Assembly: GCA_900557355.1 (NCBI GenBank)
Contig: USSR01000014.1
Span: forward strand, 1-25,810
Reading direction: 5' to 3'
Length of the DNA: 25,810 nt
From: an uncultured Bacteroides sp.
Lineage (GTDB): Bacteria; Bacteroidota; Bacteroidia; Bacteroidales; Bacteroidaceae
Of the stretch, positions 15,972 to 25,686 are shown one piece after another. The number at the start of each line of letters is the position of its first letter. The first letter of the stretch is position 1. The notes below the pieces were generated by a model. That model did no database searches, was not told the DNA's origin, and was given only the letters and a program-made list of their open reading frames with translations. Both the position numbers and the translations under genes were made by a program.

Positions 15972-17591
15972 ATGAAACTATATCAATATATACTAAGTGG
16001 AGCTATGAGTATGGGATTGTTATTCTCTTCTTGTAGTGACTGGCTAGATGTCACTCCGGTAGATACCCGTACTACTGAAAACTTTTATACGACCCCGTCG
16101 CAAATGGAGCAAGCGTTGATAGGAGTATATAACGGACTGCTTCCGTTGTCGACTTATGCTTTACTTATGTCAGAGGTTCGTTCGGATAATACATGGTGCG
16201 GAGAACTGAGTACGGCACAGCGTGACTATATGGACATCAGTTCTTTTAACCCTAATATATCGACCATTGCAACAGTTCGGGATGCATGGAATGACTTGTT
16301 TGAGATTGTTTCGCGTGCCAATTTGTTTTTGTCCAAGGTAGATGGGGTGAATTATACTATTGAAGGAATAAAGGAACAACAAATAGGAGAAGCGCGTTTT
16401 TTGAGAGCATTAGCTTATTTTGATTTGGTTCGTTATTACGGGCGTGTTCCTTTGACGCTTGTTCCTCAGACTATTTCAGAAGCAATGTCGACTCCGCAGT
16501 CGGAGGCTGTAGAAATTTATGAGAAGGTTATTATTCCTGATTTGGAATATGCTGTCGGAAGCCTGACGGAGGAACCGAAGGATTATCTAGGAAGGAAATC
16601 CGCCAGTGGCCGTGCAACATTGACTGCGGCAAAGGCATTGTTAGGAAGAGTTTATCTGACAATGGCGGGATTTCCTCTGTATGATGAAACTAAAAAGGAA
16701 CTCGCTAGGGAGCTTCTTGAAGAAGTAATTGATTATGCGGATGCAACCGGTAAATTTTGGGCTAAAAATGCAAGTGAATGGCAAAGAATGTGGATAAATG
16801 AGAATGATAATAAATATCACATCTTTGAAATTCAATATATAGTCGCTAAAGATTATGGTAATCCGATGGTATTTCACTCCGTGCCTCGTTTACCTTCGAA
16901 ATATGTTACTCTTGAAATGTCCGGTAATAGTATTGCTTGTGCGAAGGGGCTTGATAATTTATTGAAAGAGGAACAAGATGAAGAAGGACATTTTCTTGAT
17001 GTACGGTGTCTGGCTACTATTGATACGACCAAGTTTGTGAATGATGACAATCCTAATAGTGTGACGAAATATGCAGGTGAGGATTTCTTTATCAAATTCC
17101 TGGAACATAAAATGAAAAGAGAAGCATTGGGGTATGATGATATTAATGCGCAGATAGTGGATCGTACTTATTTCCCTCTGAATTTCCCGTTGATTCGTTT
17201 GGAAGATGTGATGTTGATGTATGCCGAGATTGTAGGTCCAACTTCAAAAGGGGTTGATATGGTCGACAGGATACGGCGGCGTGCAGGAATACCGGTATTG
17301 ACAAATGCCGAAAAGGAACCGGCTGCATTCCGGGAATGTGTTGACAAGGAGAGACGGAGAGAGTTGGCTTGTGAAGGAATCCGTTGGCATGATTTGGTAC
17401 GTCATAATAATCTTCAAGCTGTTCGTGATAAATTTCAGGAATATGCAGTGGATGCCAATGGTAATGTCATACGTCCGACTTTGTTATTGTATATCCGGCA
17501 AATAAAGGATGGAACTTATCTCTATCCTATTCCCGATTCGCAGATGAAAGTGAAAGAGGGGCTGTATGTACAAAATGAAGCGTATCGTTAA
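15972..17591 (+). CDS. SusD-like outer-membrane glycan-binding lipoprotein
   Basis: A 539-residue surface lipoprotein that forms the lid on SusC and captures oligosaccharides. The lipobox ends at C21 (F-S-S-C). The mature start C-S-D-W-L-D-V-T-P and the helical TPR-like segments (Q-I-G-E-A-R-F-L-R-A-L-A-Y-F-D-L-V-R-Y-Y-G) are hallmarks of the SusD/RagB family. R-R-R-A-G-I-P and E-R-R-R-E-L-A-C-E-G-I-R-W-H-D-L-V-R are the conserved C-terminal motifs. It starts 11 bases after the SusC stop, so it is cotranscribed. The reading frame is intact even though its SusC partner is broken. Confidence 0.95.
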   Translation: MKLYQYILSGAMSMGLLFSSCSDWLDVTPVDTRTTENFYTTPSQMEQALIGVYNGLLPLSTYALLMSEVRSDNTWCGELSTAQRDYMDISSFNPNISTIATVRDAWNDLFEIVSRANLFLSKVDGVNYTIEGIKEQQIGEARFLRALAYFDLVRYYGRVPLTLVPQTISEAMSTPQSEAVEIYEKVIIPDLEYAVGSLTEEPKDYLGRKSASGRATLTAAKALLGRVYLTMAGFPLYDETKKELARELLEEVIDYADATGKFWAKNASEWQRMWINENDNKYHIFEIQYIVAKDYGNPMVFHSVPRLPSKYVTLEMSGNSIACAKGLDNLLKEEQDEEGHFLDVRCLATIDTTKFVNDDNPNSVTKYAGEDFFIKFLEHKMKREALGYDDINAQIVDRTYFPLNFPLIRLEDVMLMYAEIVGPTSKGVDMVDRIRRRAGIPVLTNAEKEPAAFRECVDKERRRELACEGIRWHDLVRHNNLQAVRDKFQEYAVDANGNVIRPTLLLYIRQIKDGTYLYPIPDSQMKVKEGLYVQNEAYR

Positions 17592-17629
17592 AAATTGAAG
17601 TAAATGTAATAAATATAGGATAGGAAAAT

Positions 17630-20600
17630 ATGAATAAAAGTTGTTTGATTGGTTTTCTGATGTGCTCTGCGTTCTCACTTGTTGTACAAGCAGCGACAGA
17701 TGGGGCGCATATAACAAAGACAATTTCCCAAATTGAACGTAAAAAAGGGATAAAACGTACTATACAATATCGTCCGGATGGTAATGATTTTGTTTGTGTG
17801 AACGGCAAGAATCGCTATACTCGTGCATTGTACGGAGGTATTACAGACTTTAGGATTGAAACGAGCGACCGGCCTGTGTTTGCTACTTATAAGCCGAAGG
17901 ATAGTAAGCATATCTGTTTTCGCTTGCAATGTGGTAATCAAAGTATAGCCCTTGATTCTTTAAAATTTTGTGAGGCCAGATACAGGGCGGGAAGGCGTAC
18001 TTATCGTCTGACAGATCCTTTGTTGGGCAAAGGTGAATTAAATATCTCCGTACTGGCATTTCCTGACGCAGAAGGAGGGATATGGCGGTTTACAATGAAG
18101 GATATGCCGGAGGGGGCTCTTTTACATTGCTATATTTCAGAGATTAGAGCGAAGAATTTAAGCCGCAATGGTGATATGGGTGCTGATCGTGCTGATAGTT
18201 TTGATGCTCCCCAACTTCCGAAAGAACAGAAACATTATAAATTGAGTTTGGATGGAACGACTGCTTATATTGTTGTGGAAGATCAGGAGTTACGTTTACC
18301 AGCTCTTGTTGAAGGAACTTCCCTATACGATAAGTCTGAAAAGTGGCGTTCGGAGATAGAGTCATCTCTTCAGATTTCTACTCCGGATCCCTATTTTAAT
18401 CCATTGGGAGGGGCTTTGGCGGCTGCCGCTGATGGAATATGGGATGGCAAAATATGGCTTCACGGCGCTATTGGCTGGCGTTCGCAATTAAATGGCTGGC
18501 GTGCTGCTTATATCGGTGATTTTATTGGCTGGCATGATAGGGCTCGTACGCATTTCGATTCGTATGCAGCAAGTCAGGTTACGGATGTCCCTGCGACAAT
18601 ACCTCATCCTACACAGGATACTGCTTTACATTTGGCACGTTCGGTAAAAAAATGGGGTACCCCGCATTACAGTAACGGGTATATTTGCCGTACTCCTTAC
18701 CGAAAGGATCAAATGCATCATTATGATATGAATCTTTGCTACATTGATGAGTTGCTCTGGCATTTCAACTGGACCGGCGATTTGGACTATGTACGTAAAA
18801 TGTGGCTTGTATTGACTAGTCATCTGGCATGGGAAAAATTGAATTATGACCCTGATAATGACGGGCTGTATGATGCTTATTGCTGTATTTGGGCCAGTGA
18901 TGCACTTTATTATAACAGTGGAGCTGTAACTCATTCGTCAGCGTATAACTATCGTGCTAATAAATTGGCCGCTATGCTGGCTGAAAAGATAGGGGAAGAT
19001 GCTACTCCCTATGAAAAAGAGGCGGATAAGATATTGAAAGCGATGAATGAAAGGCTTTGGATAAAAGATAAAGGGCATTGGGCCGAGTTTCAAGATTTCA
19101 TGGGGCATAAGCGTTTACATGAAAGCGCTGGTTTGTGGACTATCTATCACGCGATAGATAGTGAAACAGCCGATCCTTTCCAGGCTTATCAGGCAACCCG
19201 GTATGTCGATACCTCTATTCCGCATATTCCGGTATTTGCAGATGGGTTGGATCGTGATTATGAAACATTATCCACTACGAACTGGATGCCTTATGTGTGG
19301 AGTGTGAATAATGTGGCGTTTGCCGAGGTGATGCATACTGCGCTTGCTTTTTTTCAGGCAGGGCGTGGAGACGATGGTTTTAATTTGTTGAAAGGTTCTA
19401 TTCTGGATGGGATGTACCTTGGGAAAAGTCCTGGCAATTTCGGACAAATAAGTTTGTATGATGCTGTTCGCCGGGAAACTTACCGTGATTTTGCAGACCA
19501 AATAGGTATAACATCCCGCACTTTGATACAGGGCTTGTATGGCGTTTCGCCGGATGCTCTGAATGGAAAATTGGTGATCCGCCCGGGATTTCCTATGGCG
19601 TGGGATAAGGCGTCTATGTCAATGGCTGATTTAGCTTATGAATTCTTACGTAAGGGTGATATGGATATTTATAATGTGACACAACGTTTCAAAGAACCAT
19701 TGGCCTTGACGTTGCAAGTGAATGCAGTGAAGGATAAGATCCGTTTGGTAAAGGTGAATGGAAAAGCTGTGAAATGGAAGACGGAAGAAGCTGCGAATGG
19801 GTATCCTCTGATTGTTGTTTCTGTACCGGCTGTCACCAAAGCTGAAATCGAGATTCAATGGGAAGGTAATGTCTTACAACAGATTGCAAATGATGAAATT
19901 GTTACTACGCTGGAAGGACAGGTAGACTTGAACGCTCCTCAGGGTATTTCGTTTCTTAAAGTATATGACCCGCAAAATGTTCTGGTAACGAAGAAGGTAA
20001 ACACAACCAAGCTTTCGTCGAAAGTGAATAAAGATAAGAAAGGACATCATACTTTCTTTGTGTACACTCGTCAAGGGAATATGGAATGGTGGCAACCTGT
20101 CAATGTCTATGTCAATGTTCCTCAAGTCGTATACAATGGATTTGAAAATATTGAAACTGGTAAATGTCGTGTGGTAAACATGGATAAGCAGTTTAATTCT
20201 TCTGTAGCGGATATTTTTAAAAATGAGTATTTATCTCCACGTTCTCCTTATACAACTTTGCAGTTACCGACTCAGGGAATTGGAGAATGGTGCCATCCAT
20301 TGCTGACTGCTGAAATTGATGATTCCGGCTTACGTAGCTTGGTGAAGGATAATATGTATAAAACTTCACTTGGTATTCCTTTCCGTGTAATGAAAGAAGG
20401 TAACAATATCGCTTACACTTCTTTATGGGATAATTATCCGGATATGGTGAAGGTTCCTCTCTCTGGAAAAGCTTCCCATGCTTATTTGTTGCTTGTAGGG
20501 AGCACCAATCATATGCAGTGCCGGATAGCCAACGGAATTGTACGTGTATATTATACAGATGGAACTTCAGAGGTGCTGGAATTGGTAAACCCTGATAATT

Positions 20601-20872
20601 GGTGTCCGATTGAGCAGGACTTTTATCTGGATGATTTTGCTTTTGATGCTCCCAGACCTCGCCCGTATCGGTTTCATTTAAAAACAGGAATCGTGAGTCG
20701 TGATTTGGGAAAGGCTTTGAAACTTCGCGGATCTGCCGACCGCAGATTTGAAGGTGGCGCCGGTGTCATGCTGGATATTCCGTTGGACAAGAATAAGACT
20801 CTGAAAGAACTGACATTGGAAACCGTTGCTAATGATGTAGTGATTGGATTGATGAGCGTAACATTACAATAA
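17630..20872 (+). CDS. DUF4450-type six-hairpin glycosidase, copy 2 (intact)
   Basis: A 1080-residue exported protein with a signal peptide ending V-V-Q-A-A, an N-terminal beta-sandwich (R-P-D-G-N-D-F, R-Y-T-R-A-L-Y-G, I-E-T-S-D), an (alpha/alpha)6 barrel from about 255 to 680 and C-terminal beta domains. Candidate catalytic-region acids are in D407-P-D-N-D-G-L-Y-D and R-R-E616-T-Y-R-D-F-A-D, conserved with copy 1. Such barrels usually hydrolyse glycosidic bonds, but I do not know this family's substrate. It lies 38 bases after susD in the same operon. Compared with copy 1 it lacks a segment before the barrel (about 55 residues) and an Ig-like insert of about 80 residues before the C-terminal domain. 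The likely location is the periplasm, since there is no lipobox. Confidence 0.8.
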   Translation: MNKSCLIGFLMCSAFSLVVQAATDGAHITKTISQIERKKGIKRTIQYRPDGNDFVCVNGKNRYTRALYGGITDFRIETSDRPVFATYKPKDSKHICFRLQCGNQSIALDSLKFCEARYRAGRRTYRLTDPLLGKGELNISVLAFPDAEGGIWRFTMKDMPEGALLHCYISEIRAKNLSRNGDMGADRADSFDAPQLPKEQKHYKLSLDGTTAYIVVEDQELRLPALVEGTSLYDKSEKWRSEIESSLQISTPDPYFNPLGGALAAAADGIWDGKIWLHGAIGWRSQLNGWRAAYIGDFIGWHDRARTHFDSYAASQVTDVPATIPHPTQDTALHLARSVKKWGTPHYSNGYICRTPYRKDQMHHYDMNLCYIDELLWHFNWTGDLDYVRKMWLVLTSHLAWEKLNYDPDNDGLYDAYCCIWASDALYYNSGAVTHSSAYNYRANKLAAMLAEKIGEDATPYEKEADKILKAMNERLWIKDKGHWAEFQDFMGHKRLHESAGLWTIYHAIDSETADPFQAYQATRYVDTSIPHIPVFADGLDRDYETLSTTNWMPYVWSVNNVAFAEVMHTALAFFQAGRGDDGFNLLKGSILDGMYLGKSPGNFGQISLYDAVRRETYRDFADQIGITSRTLIQGLYGVSPDALNGKLVIRPGFPMAWDKASMSMADLAYEFLRKGDMDIYNVTQRFKEPLALTLQVNAVKDKIRLVKVNGKAVKWKTEEAANGYPLIVVSVPAVTKAEIEIQWEGNVLQQIANDEIVTTLEGQVDLNAPQGISFLKVYDPQNVLVTKKVNTTKLSSKVNKDKKGHHTFFVYTRQGNMEWWQPVNVYVNVPQVVYNGFENIETGKCRVVNMDKQFNSSVADIFKNEYLSPRSPYTTLQLPTQGIGEWCHPLLTAEIDDSGLRSLVKDNMYKTSLGIPFRVMKEGNNIAYTSLWDNYPDMVKVPLSGKASHAYLLLVGSTNHMQCRIANGIVRVYYTDGTSEVLELVNPDNWCPIEQDFYLDDFAFDAPRPRPYRFHLKTGIVSRDLGKALKLRGSADRRFEGGAGVMLDIPLDKNKTLKELTLETVANDVVIGLMSVTLQ

Positions 20873-20914
20873 CAGTCTTTATTCCGAAAATATAACTTGT
20901 TAAATTATAGTCTT

Positions 20915-21907
20915 ATGAAAAGAAAAATGCCATTTATTGCTGCATTGTCTATCTTATGTTGGGGATGTAGCAGCTATGATTACTCCGGCGATGATATCGT
21001 CGGGGTGAAAGCGGCAATCTCGGGAACAATCACGGAGGTTGTGGAGAAGTCCCGGACTGTTGGTACTACGTGGACTGATGGTGATCGTATAGGGGTAACT
21101 TGTGAAGATGATGTAAATATTTCCTATAAATATACAGGAAATTTATCTTCGTTTGCAGCATTTGACGAGAATCAGTCTATTTATTTCCTGGGAAAACAGG
21201 AACATGTATTGTCCGCCTATTATCCATTTACGGAGACTTCCGTTATGGTTGCCGATTGTATAACAGTGGAAACGACTTCGGATAAACAAACACAGGAAAA
21301 GCAAATGTCCATTGATTTTCTTTATGCGACTACGGAAGCCGGACGGAACAATCCGGATGTCAACTTTGCTTTTTCGCATCAGATGAGCAGGATTGATTTT
21401 TCTTTTGAAGGAAAAGACGGTTTGACGTTGGATGACATAACTTATACGTTGATTGGCTTGAAACTTAAAGGAACTTTCAATACAATAGACGGCACGACCG
21501 CTGTTGTCGAAGATGCACCGGCTTTGGCGTTATCTCAGAAGGTTATGGCCGGTGAAAATATGCGGACTTCATTGATTGTATTTCCTCAAAAAGTTTCAGA
21601 GGTTACTTTTGAGATAGAAATGGGCGGGAAATCTTTTATCAAGAAGATTGGTGAGATGGACCTGGTTCCCGGACACATACATCCGTACACTGTAATAATC
21701 AGTGAGAGGGATGAAACGATTTATGTAACTGTCGAATCTGGAGAAGTTCAGGGATGGGTTGAAGGAGATCGTCAGGAAATTAATACAAGTGACGGTAATA
21801 CTATTACAGGAGTTGAACCAGGAGATGTACAATGGGATGGGGGAAATACTCAAACTATTGTGAGTCAGGGGGGCAGGTCAATAAGTATGGAGTTATATGA
21901 TAATTAA
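20915..21907 (+). CDS. Fimbrillin-family lipoprotein (Mfa-like), first
   Basis: A 330-residue predicted lipoprotein with lipid-carrying C18 (C-W-G-C-S-S). The fold signature of Bacteroides fimbrillin-like (Mfa_like_1) proteins is present: S-R-T-V-G-T-T-W-T-D-G-D-R-I-G-V near the start, then an A-Y-Y-P-F segment and F-A-F-S-H-Q-M-S-R-I-D-F. ATG 20915 is preferred over TTG 20897 because it begins the lipoprotein signal. It lies 42 bases after DUF4450 copy 2, in the operon slot where SusE/SusF-type surface glycan-binding proteins are normally found. A binding role at the cell surface is inferred from position only; a structural pilus role is the alternative. Confidence 0.7.
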   Translation: MKRKMPFIAALSILCWGCSSYDYSGDDIVGVKAAISGTITEVVEKSRTVGTTWTDGDRIGVTCEDDVNISYKYTGNLSSFAAFDENQSIYFLGKQEHVLSAYYPFTETSVMVADCITVETTSDKQTQEKQMSIDFLYATTEAGRNNPDVNFAFSHQMSRIDFSFEGKDGLTLDDITYTLIGLKLKGTFNTIDGTTAVVEDAPALALSQKVMAGENMRTSLIVFPQKVSEVTFEIEMGGKSFIKKIGEMDLVPGHIHPYTVIISERDETIYVTVESGEVQGWVEGDRQEINTSDGNTITGVEPGDVQWDGGNTQTIVSQGGRSISMELYDN

Positions 21908-21928
21908 ACATTTAAAAGAAGAAATATT

Positions 21929-23518
21929 ATGAGATATTGTAAATTCATTTTTGTAATTTATGTATTGCTCGGTTCTTTTCTGATGGTGGCATGTTCGCAG
22001 GATGAGGATGCCAAGCTGGCCGTCAATAGTAATATATTAAAGATTGAGGTGGTTGATTCCAGTATTCAACAAAATGGCAATGTAAGTCGTGCTGTCACTG
22101 ATGTGACTTACAAGACAACTTTTTCGGACGGGGATGCGATTGGTATTTTTGCGGTAAATAGTGATAAGGAAGTTTTCATTAAAAATGTCCTTGCGACGTA
22201 TAATGATGGAATATGGGGAATTGACGGAGGACGTCTTTCGTGTACGGAAGATTTGGAAACCGTGACTTTTTATGCGTATTATCCTTATAAGGAAAATATA
22301 ACTATAGATATGACGAAGGAGGATCCGTTTGAAACGATTGTGGGGAACTGGACTGTTGACACAGATCTGAGTGGTGACAGATATACAAATAATGATTTAA
22401 TGACAGGGGAGGCTTCAGCAGACGGAAGTACAATAACTTTTGTAATGAATCATCGGATGGCCTTGATGGTAGCCGAACTGCCTTCTGTTACTTATAATTT
22501 CACTAATGAGGTTTCTCCTGAACTGCCATCTTACAGTGTATCTTTGAGAGAGGTGAAATTTTCTATTGGTGAGCAGGTGATCATTCCTTATTATGATAAG
22601 GAAACAACGACTTACCGTGTTTTGGTAAATCCGACAAAAAAAGTAGAGCAAATAGGAGGAAGTTTTATCAGTTCAGTAGACAACGGGCTTAAAAAATACT
22701 CGATAGATGCGACAAAGTTGAAAGCCGGAGAGTATATTTATTGTGAGATAGACGGAGGACTGCAAACTGTGGATCATGAGTTGAAAGTGGGTGATCTGAT
22801 ATATTCTAATGGCGCGTTGGCTTCTGTTGACGATAATGCTCCTGTTAGCGATGATTGTGTAGGAGTCGTTTATTTTGTTGGTAATCCGATGCCTTCTGTG
22901 TTATATCCTTTTACAGAAGATAATGAATTTACTTATTCTGAACGTCAGGATGCATTATTGCGTGATCATCCGGGCTGTACCCATGGATTGGTTTTGGGGC
23001 TGAAAGAGAATACCAATATTGTTTTTGGGGAGAAAGATGAAATAAGAGTTTGGTATCGTACAGAGTTTGCCGAAAGAAATTCCTATATTGATTTAAGTCC
23101 GATGGGATGGGATGGATCGGCGTCTACCGGAACATTGAATGGTACGTCGAGGGATCAGCGATTAGGGTATAATCACACGGAAGTAATTAAAAAATATGCG
23201 GAAGCAAAGAATAAGTCACTTTTAGTGAATTCCTTGAATAACTATAATTTGGTTGCTCCGAGTATTTCTTCCGGTTGGTTTATTCCTTCTGTCGGTGATT
23301 TGAGGGCAATGGTAACTAATTGGGAAACGATGAATACGCAGTTGGGAAAAATAACAGGTAGTGACGGACTGAAAAATGACATGTATTATTGGTCGTCTAC
23401 AGAGCGTAATAATACAAGTATATTTGGAGTACAGTTGACAAGCAGTGGAAGTACCAAAGTTGATGGATTGAAATACGACAGACCTGGAGTAAGCTCCCGA
23501 TATGTATTTGCTTTCTGA
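21929..23518 (+). CDS. Fimbrillin-family lipoprotein with C-terminal lectin-like domain
   Basis: A 529-residue predicted lipoprotein with lipobox M-V-A-C22 followed by the acidic S-Q-D-E-D, which resembles the Bacteroides surface-export signal. The N-terminal half is fimbrillin-like (V-S-R-A-V-T, F-S-D-G-D-A-I-G-I-F, Y-A-Y-Y-P-Y, F-V-M-N-H-R-M-A). The C-terminal part ends with G-W-F-I-P-S-V-G-D-L and Y-Y-W-S-S-T-E-R, the pattern of DUF1566/FISUMP-like domains related to C-type-lectin folds. It is the last gene of the susC operon, 21 bases after its partner, and ends before the 23574-23616 terminator. It probably binds glycan at the cell surface (inference). Confidence 0.7.
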   Translation: MRYCKFIFVIYVLLGSFLMVACSQDEDAKLAVNSNILKIEVVDSSIQQNGNVSRAVTDVTYKTTFSDGDAIGIFAVNSDKEVFIKNVLATYNDGIWGIDGGRLSCTEDLETVTFYAYYPYKENITIDMTKEDPFETIVGNWTVDTDLSGDRYTNNDLMTGEASADGSTITFVMNHRMALMVAELPSVTYNFTNEVSPELPSYSVSLREVKFSIGEQVIIPYYDKETTTYRVLVNPTKKVEQIGGSFISSVDNGLKKYSIDATKLKAGEYIYCEIDGGLQTVDHELKVGDLIYSNGALASVDDNAPVSDDCVGVVYFVGNPMPSVLYPFTEDNEFTYSERQDALLRDHPGCTHGLVLGLKENTNIVFGEKDEIRVWYRTEFAERNSYIDLSPMGWDGSASTGTLNGTSRDQRLGYNHTEVIKKYAEAKNKSLLVNSLNNYNLVAPSISSGWFIPSVGDLRAMVTNWETMNTQLGKITGSDGLKNDMYYWSSTERNNTSIFGVQLTSSGSTKVDGLKYDRPGVSSRYVFAF

Positions 23519-23573
23519 TATTTATTGAGGTAAGGAAATGATAGAGTTTTGAATAGGGTTAGTTTTATAAAAA

Positions 23574-23616
23574 GCGTGTATGTTCTTTGCGGAAAGCATA
23601 CACGCCTTTCTTTTTT
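23574..23616. terminator. Bidirectional terminator between the susC operon and PL11
   Basis: GCGTGTATG (23574-23582) pairs with CATACACGC (23597-23605). An inner CTTT/AAAG stem closes a GCGG loop. T-rich tracts follow on both strands (TTTCTTTTTT on plus; CTTTTTAT on minus). The plus-strand tract overlaps the PL11 stop codon. Confidence 0.85.
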
Positions 23617-25585
23617 ATTTGTTCAAGTCAGAACCGATATAGTAACCCGGATGAGTGGGCTGGTTGTAACCTATGTTCTGATGTGTAGCGCTTAAACGAT
23701 ATAAATGGTCGTCCATTAGAGGATGGAAACGATAGTCGGTTTCAAAATCAGTAGTAAAGATTCTTAGCTCTGTATCATTTTCATCAACGAAGATAACTTC
23801 TTCCCGCCAGTCTCCCCAAATATCGCCATAAAAACAGGCATTGTTTTTGGTTCCGCTGGCTGTTTTTACACCCCAATCGCTGCCATTGAACAAACGTCCG
23901 TCGGTATAGCTGTGAATAACGAGGTAATCAAGCATTTGCCTGTTTAATGATCCACTCCACCAGATTGTCATATTGTATGATGTATCACCACCTTTGGCTA
24001 TAGGTGCCCTTTTACCTGTCAGTTCATTTCCTTTGCAGGAATACATGACACCGTCCGGTTCTGACGACCAATATTCACATCCGGGACTGTCCGGATCAAC
24101 ATCTGCGACCATACAACGTCCTACGTCCTTGCCGTTTCCGGGAATATAATGTAATATCCTGCCCGTTCTGGCATCCCGGAATTCTGTTCCAATATTTCCA
24201 TACTCCTTGGGTTCTTCATGGCAGACTACTACTTGATACCCTTCCTGTGTAGGATCAAATTTGCCCAAATGCATGGCATCACCATGTCCTAATTTTGTGC
24301 TATATAGCCCTTTACCGTTATGGTCTATGACACATGCCCCATATAAGACTTCGTCTTTTCCGTCATCATCTATATCTCCGACTGCTAAATTATGATTACC
24401 TTGCCCTATATAATCCGAATAGTTGTCAGCTGTATCAAAATGCCATCGCTCTGTTATTTTGTTATCAGTAAAATCTAAAGCTACAATCTGGTAGTTCTTA
24501 TAATATCCTCTGCACATGAGTAGGCTTGGAATTCCTTTTTGAGATCTGAAGTGTCCGACTCCCATCAGAAAACGATCCATCCTGTTTGCCCAATTATCTC
24601 CCCAATATGTCACCCATTTATTTTTTTCACCACGGTAGATATAGTCGGTTCGGGCTACTTCCTTTCCGGTTCTGCCTTCAATGATAGATAAGAATTCCGG
24701 CCCTGTGATAATTCTGCCATAAGTGGCACTTTGGGGAGCCCTGTCTACATAGTCGGTTATTCCATCTTGGTTGACATCGCCTATTTTCGTTCCGTCCCCG
24801 AAAACGGTACCTTCGGAGGTGCGGACTGCGATCTCCGCCTTGCCATCTCCATTCAGGTCATATACAATGAAGGGAGTATAATGAATACCTTGCCGGATAT
24901 TAGAGCCTAAATCGATACGCCATAAAAATGTCCCGGTTGTTAGCTTGTATGCTTCTAACAGGCAACTTCCGGGAGTAATTCCAATTCCCGTGCTACCATT
25001 GTCAAGAGGTGACACTTCACGTTTCAGAACCAATTCATAATCTCCGTCGCCGTCTAAATCGCCAATAGCTGCATCCGAAGCTTTATATACTAAATCGGGA
25101 TATGGCAGATTATTATTGTTTAATGGGACCGTCCGGTAAAAGTTCTGTGCCATTTCCGGAGTAAAGTTACATGAACATAAAATATTATTGGTATTTGCTT
25201 GTCGAACTTCGTATTTGAGAATCTTATTAATGTTTGCTGTTAAATCTTTGTAATTAGAACTATTGATAATCGGAGTTTTGTTTAGCTTTTGGAATTTATA
25301 GTTACCTTCTTTGCGGTAGATATCAAAACCAATATCGTCCGGATCGGTGGAAAGCCATCTCCAGCTGAGTAGTACGCCTTTTCTTTCTATTCTTTCTGTT
25401 TCTTTATTAGGAAAGATAGTGTTATAACTTGCCACCATAGCACGATTTCTTAGAAACTCAACAACTTGCATATTATTGTTATCACCATTATCAGACACGG
25501 GAGGTGGTGTTGGATTTTGGACTGAATTATCACTACAAGCTGTGACAAAACTAAAAAATGTAAGCGCATAAAATAAGTTTTTCAT
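23615..25585 (-). CDS. PL11 rhamnogalacturonan lyase, lipoprotein
   Basis: A 656-residue enzyme of polysaccharide lyase family 11, which cleaves the rhamnogalacturonan-I backbone by beta-elimination using calcium. Seen: lipobox V-T-A-C17; an N-terminal beta domain to about 155; then an eight-bladed propeller with calcium-binding loops G-D-L-D-G-D-G-D at 175-182, Y-D-L-N-G-D-G at 242-248, D-V-N-Q-D-G at 270-275 and a later G-D-I-D-D-D-G-K-D-E. The R-T-S-E-G-T, G-Q-G-N-H-N and G-H-G-D-A-M-H segments are typical of the YesW/YesX group. ATG 25585 is chosen because it begins the lipoprotein signal; the upstream 31-codon extension from 25678 does not fit. It is its own transcription unit, and the lipid anchor suggests it acts at the cell surface. 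Confidence 0.93.
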   Translation of the reverse strand: MKNLFYALTFFSFVTACSDNSVQNPTPPPVSDNGDNNNMQVVEFLRNRAMVASYNTIFPNKETERIERKGVLLSWRWLSTDPDDIGFDIYRKEGNYKFQKLNKTPIINSSNYKDLTANINKILKYEVRQANTNNILCSCNFTPEMAQNFYRTVPLNNNNLPYPDLVYKASDAAIGDLDGDGDYELVLKREVSPLDNGSTGIGITPGSCLLEAYKLTTGTFLWRIDLGSNIRQGIHYTPFIVYDLNGDGKAEIAVRTSEGTVFGDGTKIGDVNQDGITDYVDRAPQSATYGRIITGPEFLSIIEGRTGKEVARTDYIYRGEKNKWVTYWGDNWANRMDRFLMGVGHFRSQKGIPSLLMCRGYYKNYQIVALDFTDNKITERWHFDTADNYSDYIGQGNHNLAVGDIDDDGKDEVLYGACVIDHNGKGLYSTKLGHGDAMHLGKFDPTQEGYQVVVCHEEPKEYGNIGTEFRDARTGRILHYIPGNGKDVGRCMVADVDPDSPGCEYWSSEPDGVMYSCKGNELTGKRAPIAKGGDTSYNMTIWWSGSLNRQMLDYLVIHSYTDGRLFNGSDWGVKTASGTKNNACFYGDIWGDWREEVIFVDENDTELRIFTTDFETDYRFHPLMDDHLYRLSATHQNIGYNQPTHPGYYIGSDLNK

Positions 25586-25622
25586 AATTATATTGTTATA
25601 AAGATTGAATATTTTCTTTCTA

Positions 25623-25686
25623 CAAAGGAAGTGGATTGGGAGAGTATTCACCTGCAAATTTGTATATAAAGGATGCATTTTTATCC
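25623..25686 (-). promoter_or_regulatory. Candidate PL11 promoter region
   Basis: On the minus strand TTCCTTTG (25630-25623) has one mismatch to TAnnTTTG and would start RNA near 25616. GGATAAAAATGCAT (25686-25673) matches the susC upstream element at 13 of 14 bases and overlaps a small inverted repeat (AAGGAT/ATCCTT). The remaining bases to 25810 show no gene or clear signal. Confidence 0.3.

Noticed and set aside
25586..25678. Upstream extension of the PL11 frame
   Set aside because: It would bury the lipoprotein signal that begins at ATG 25585.
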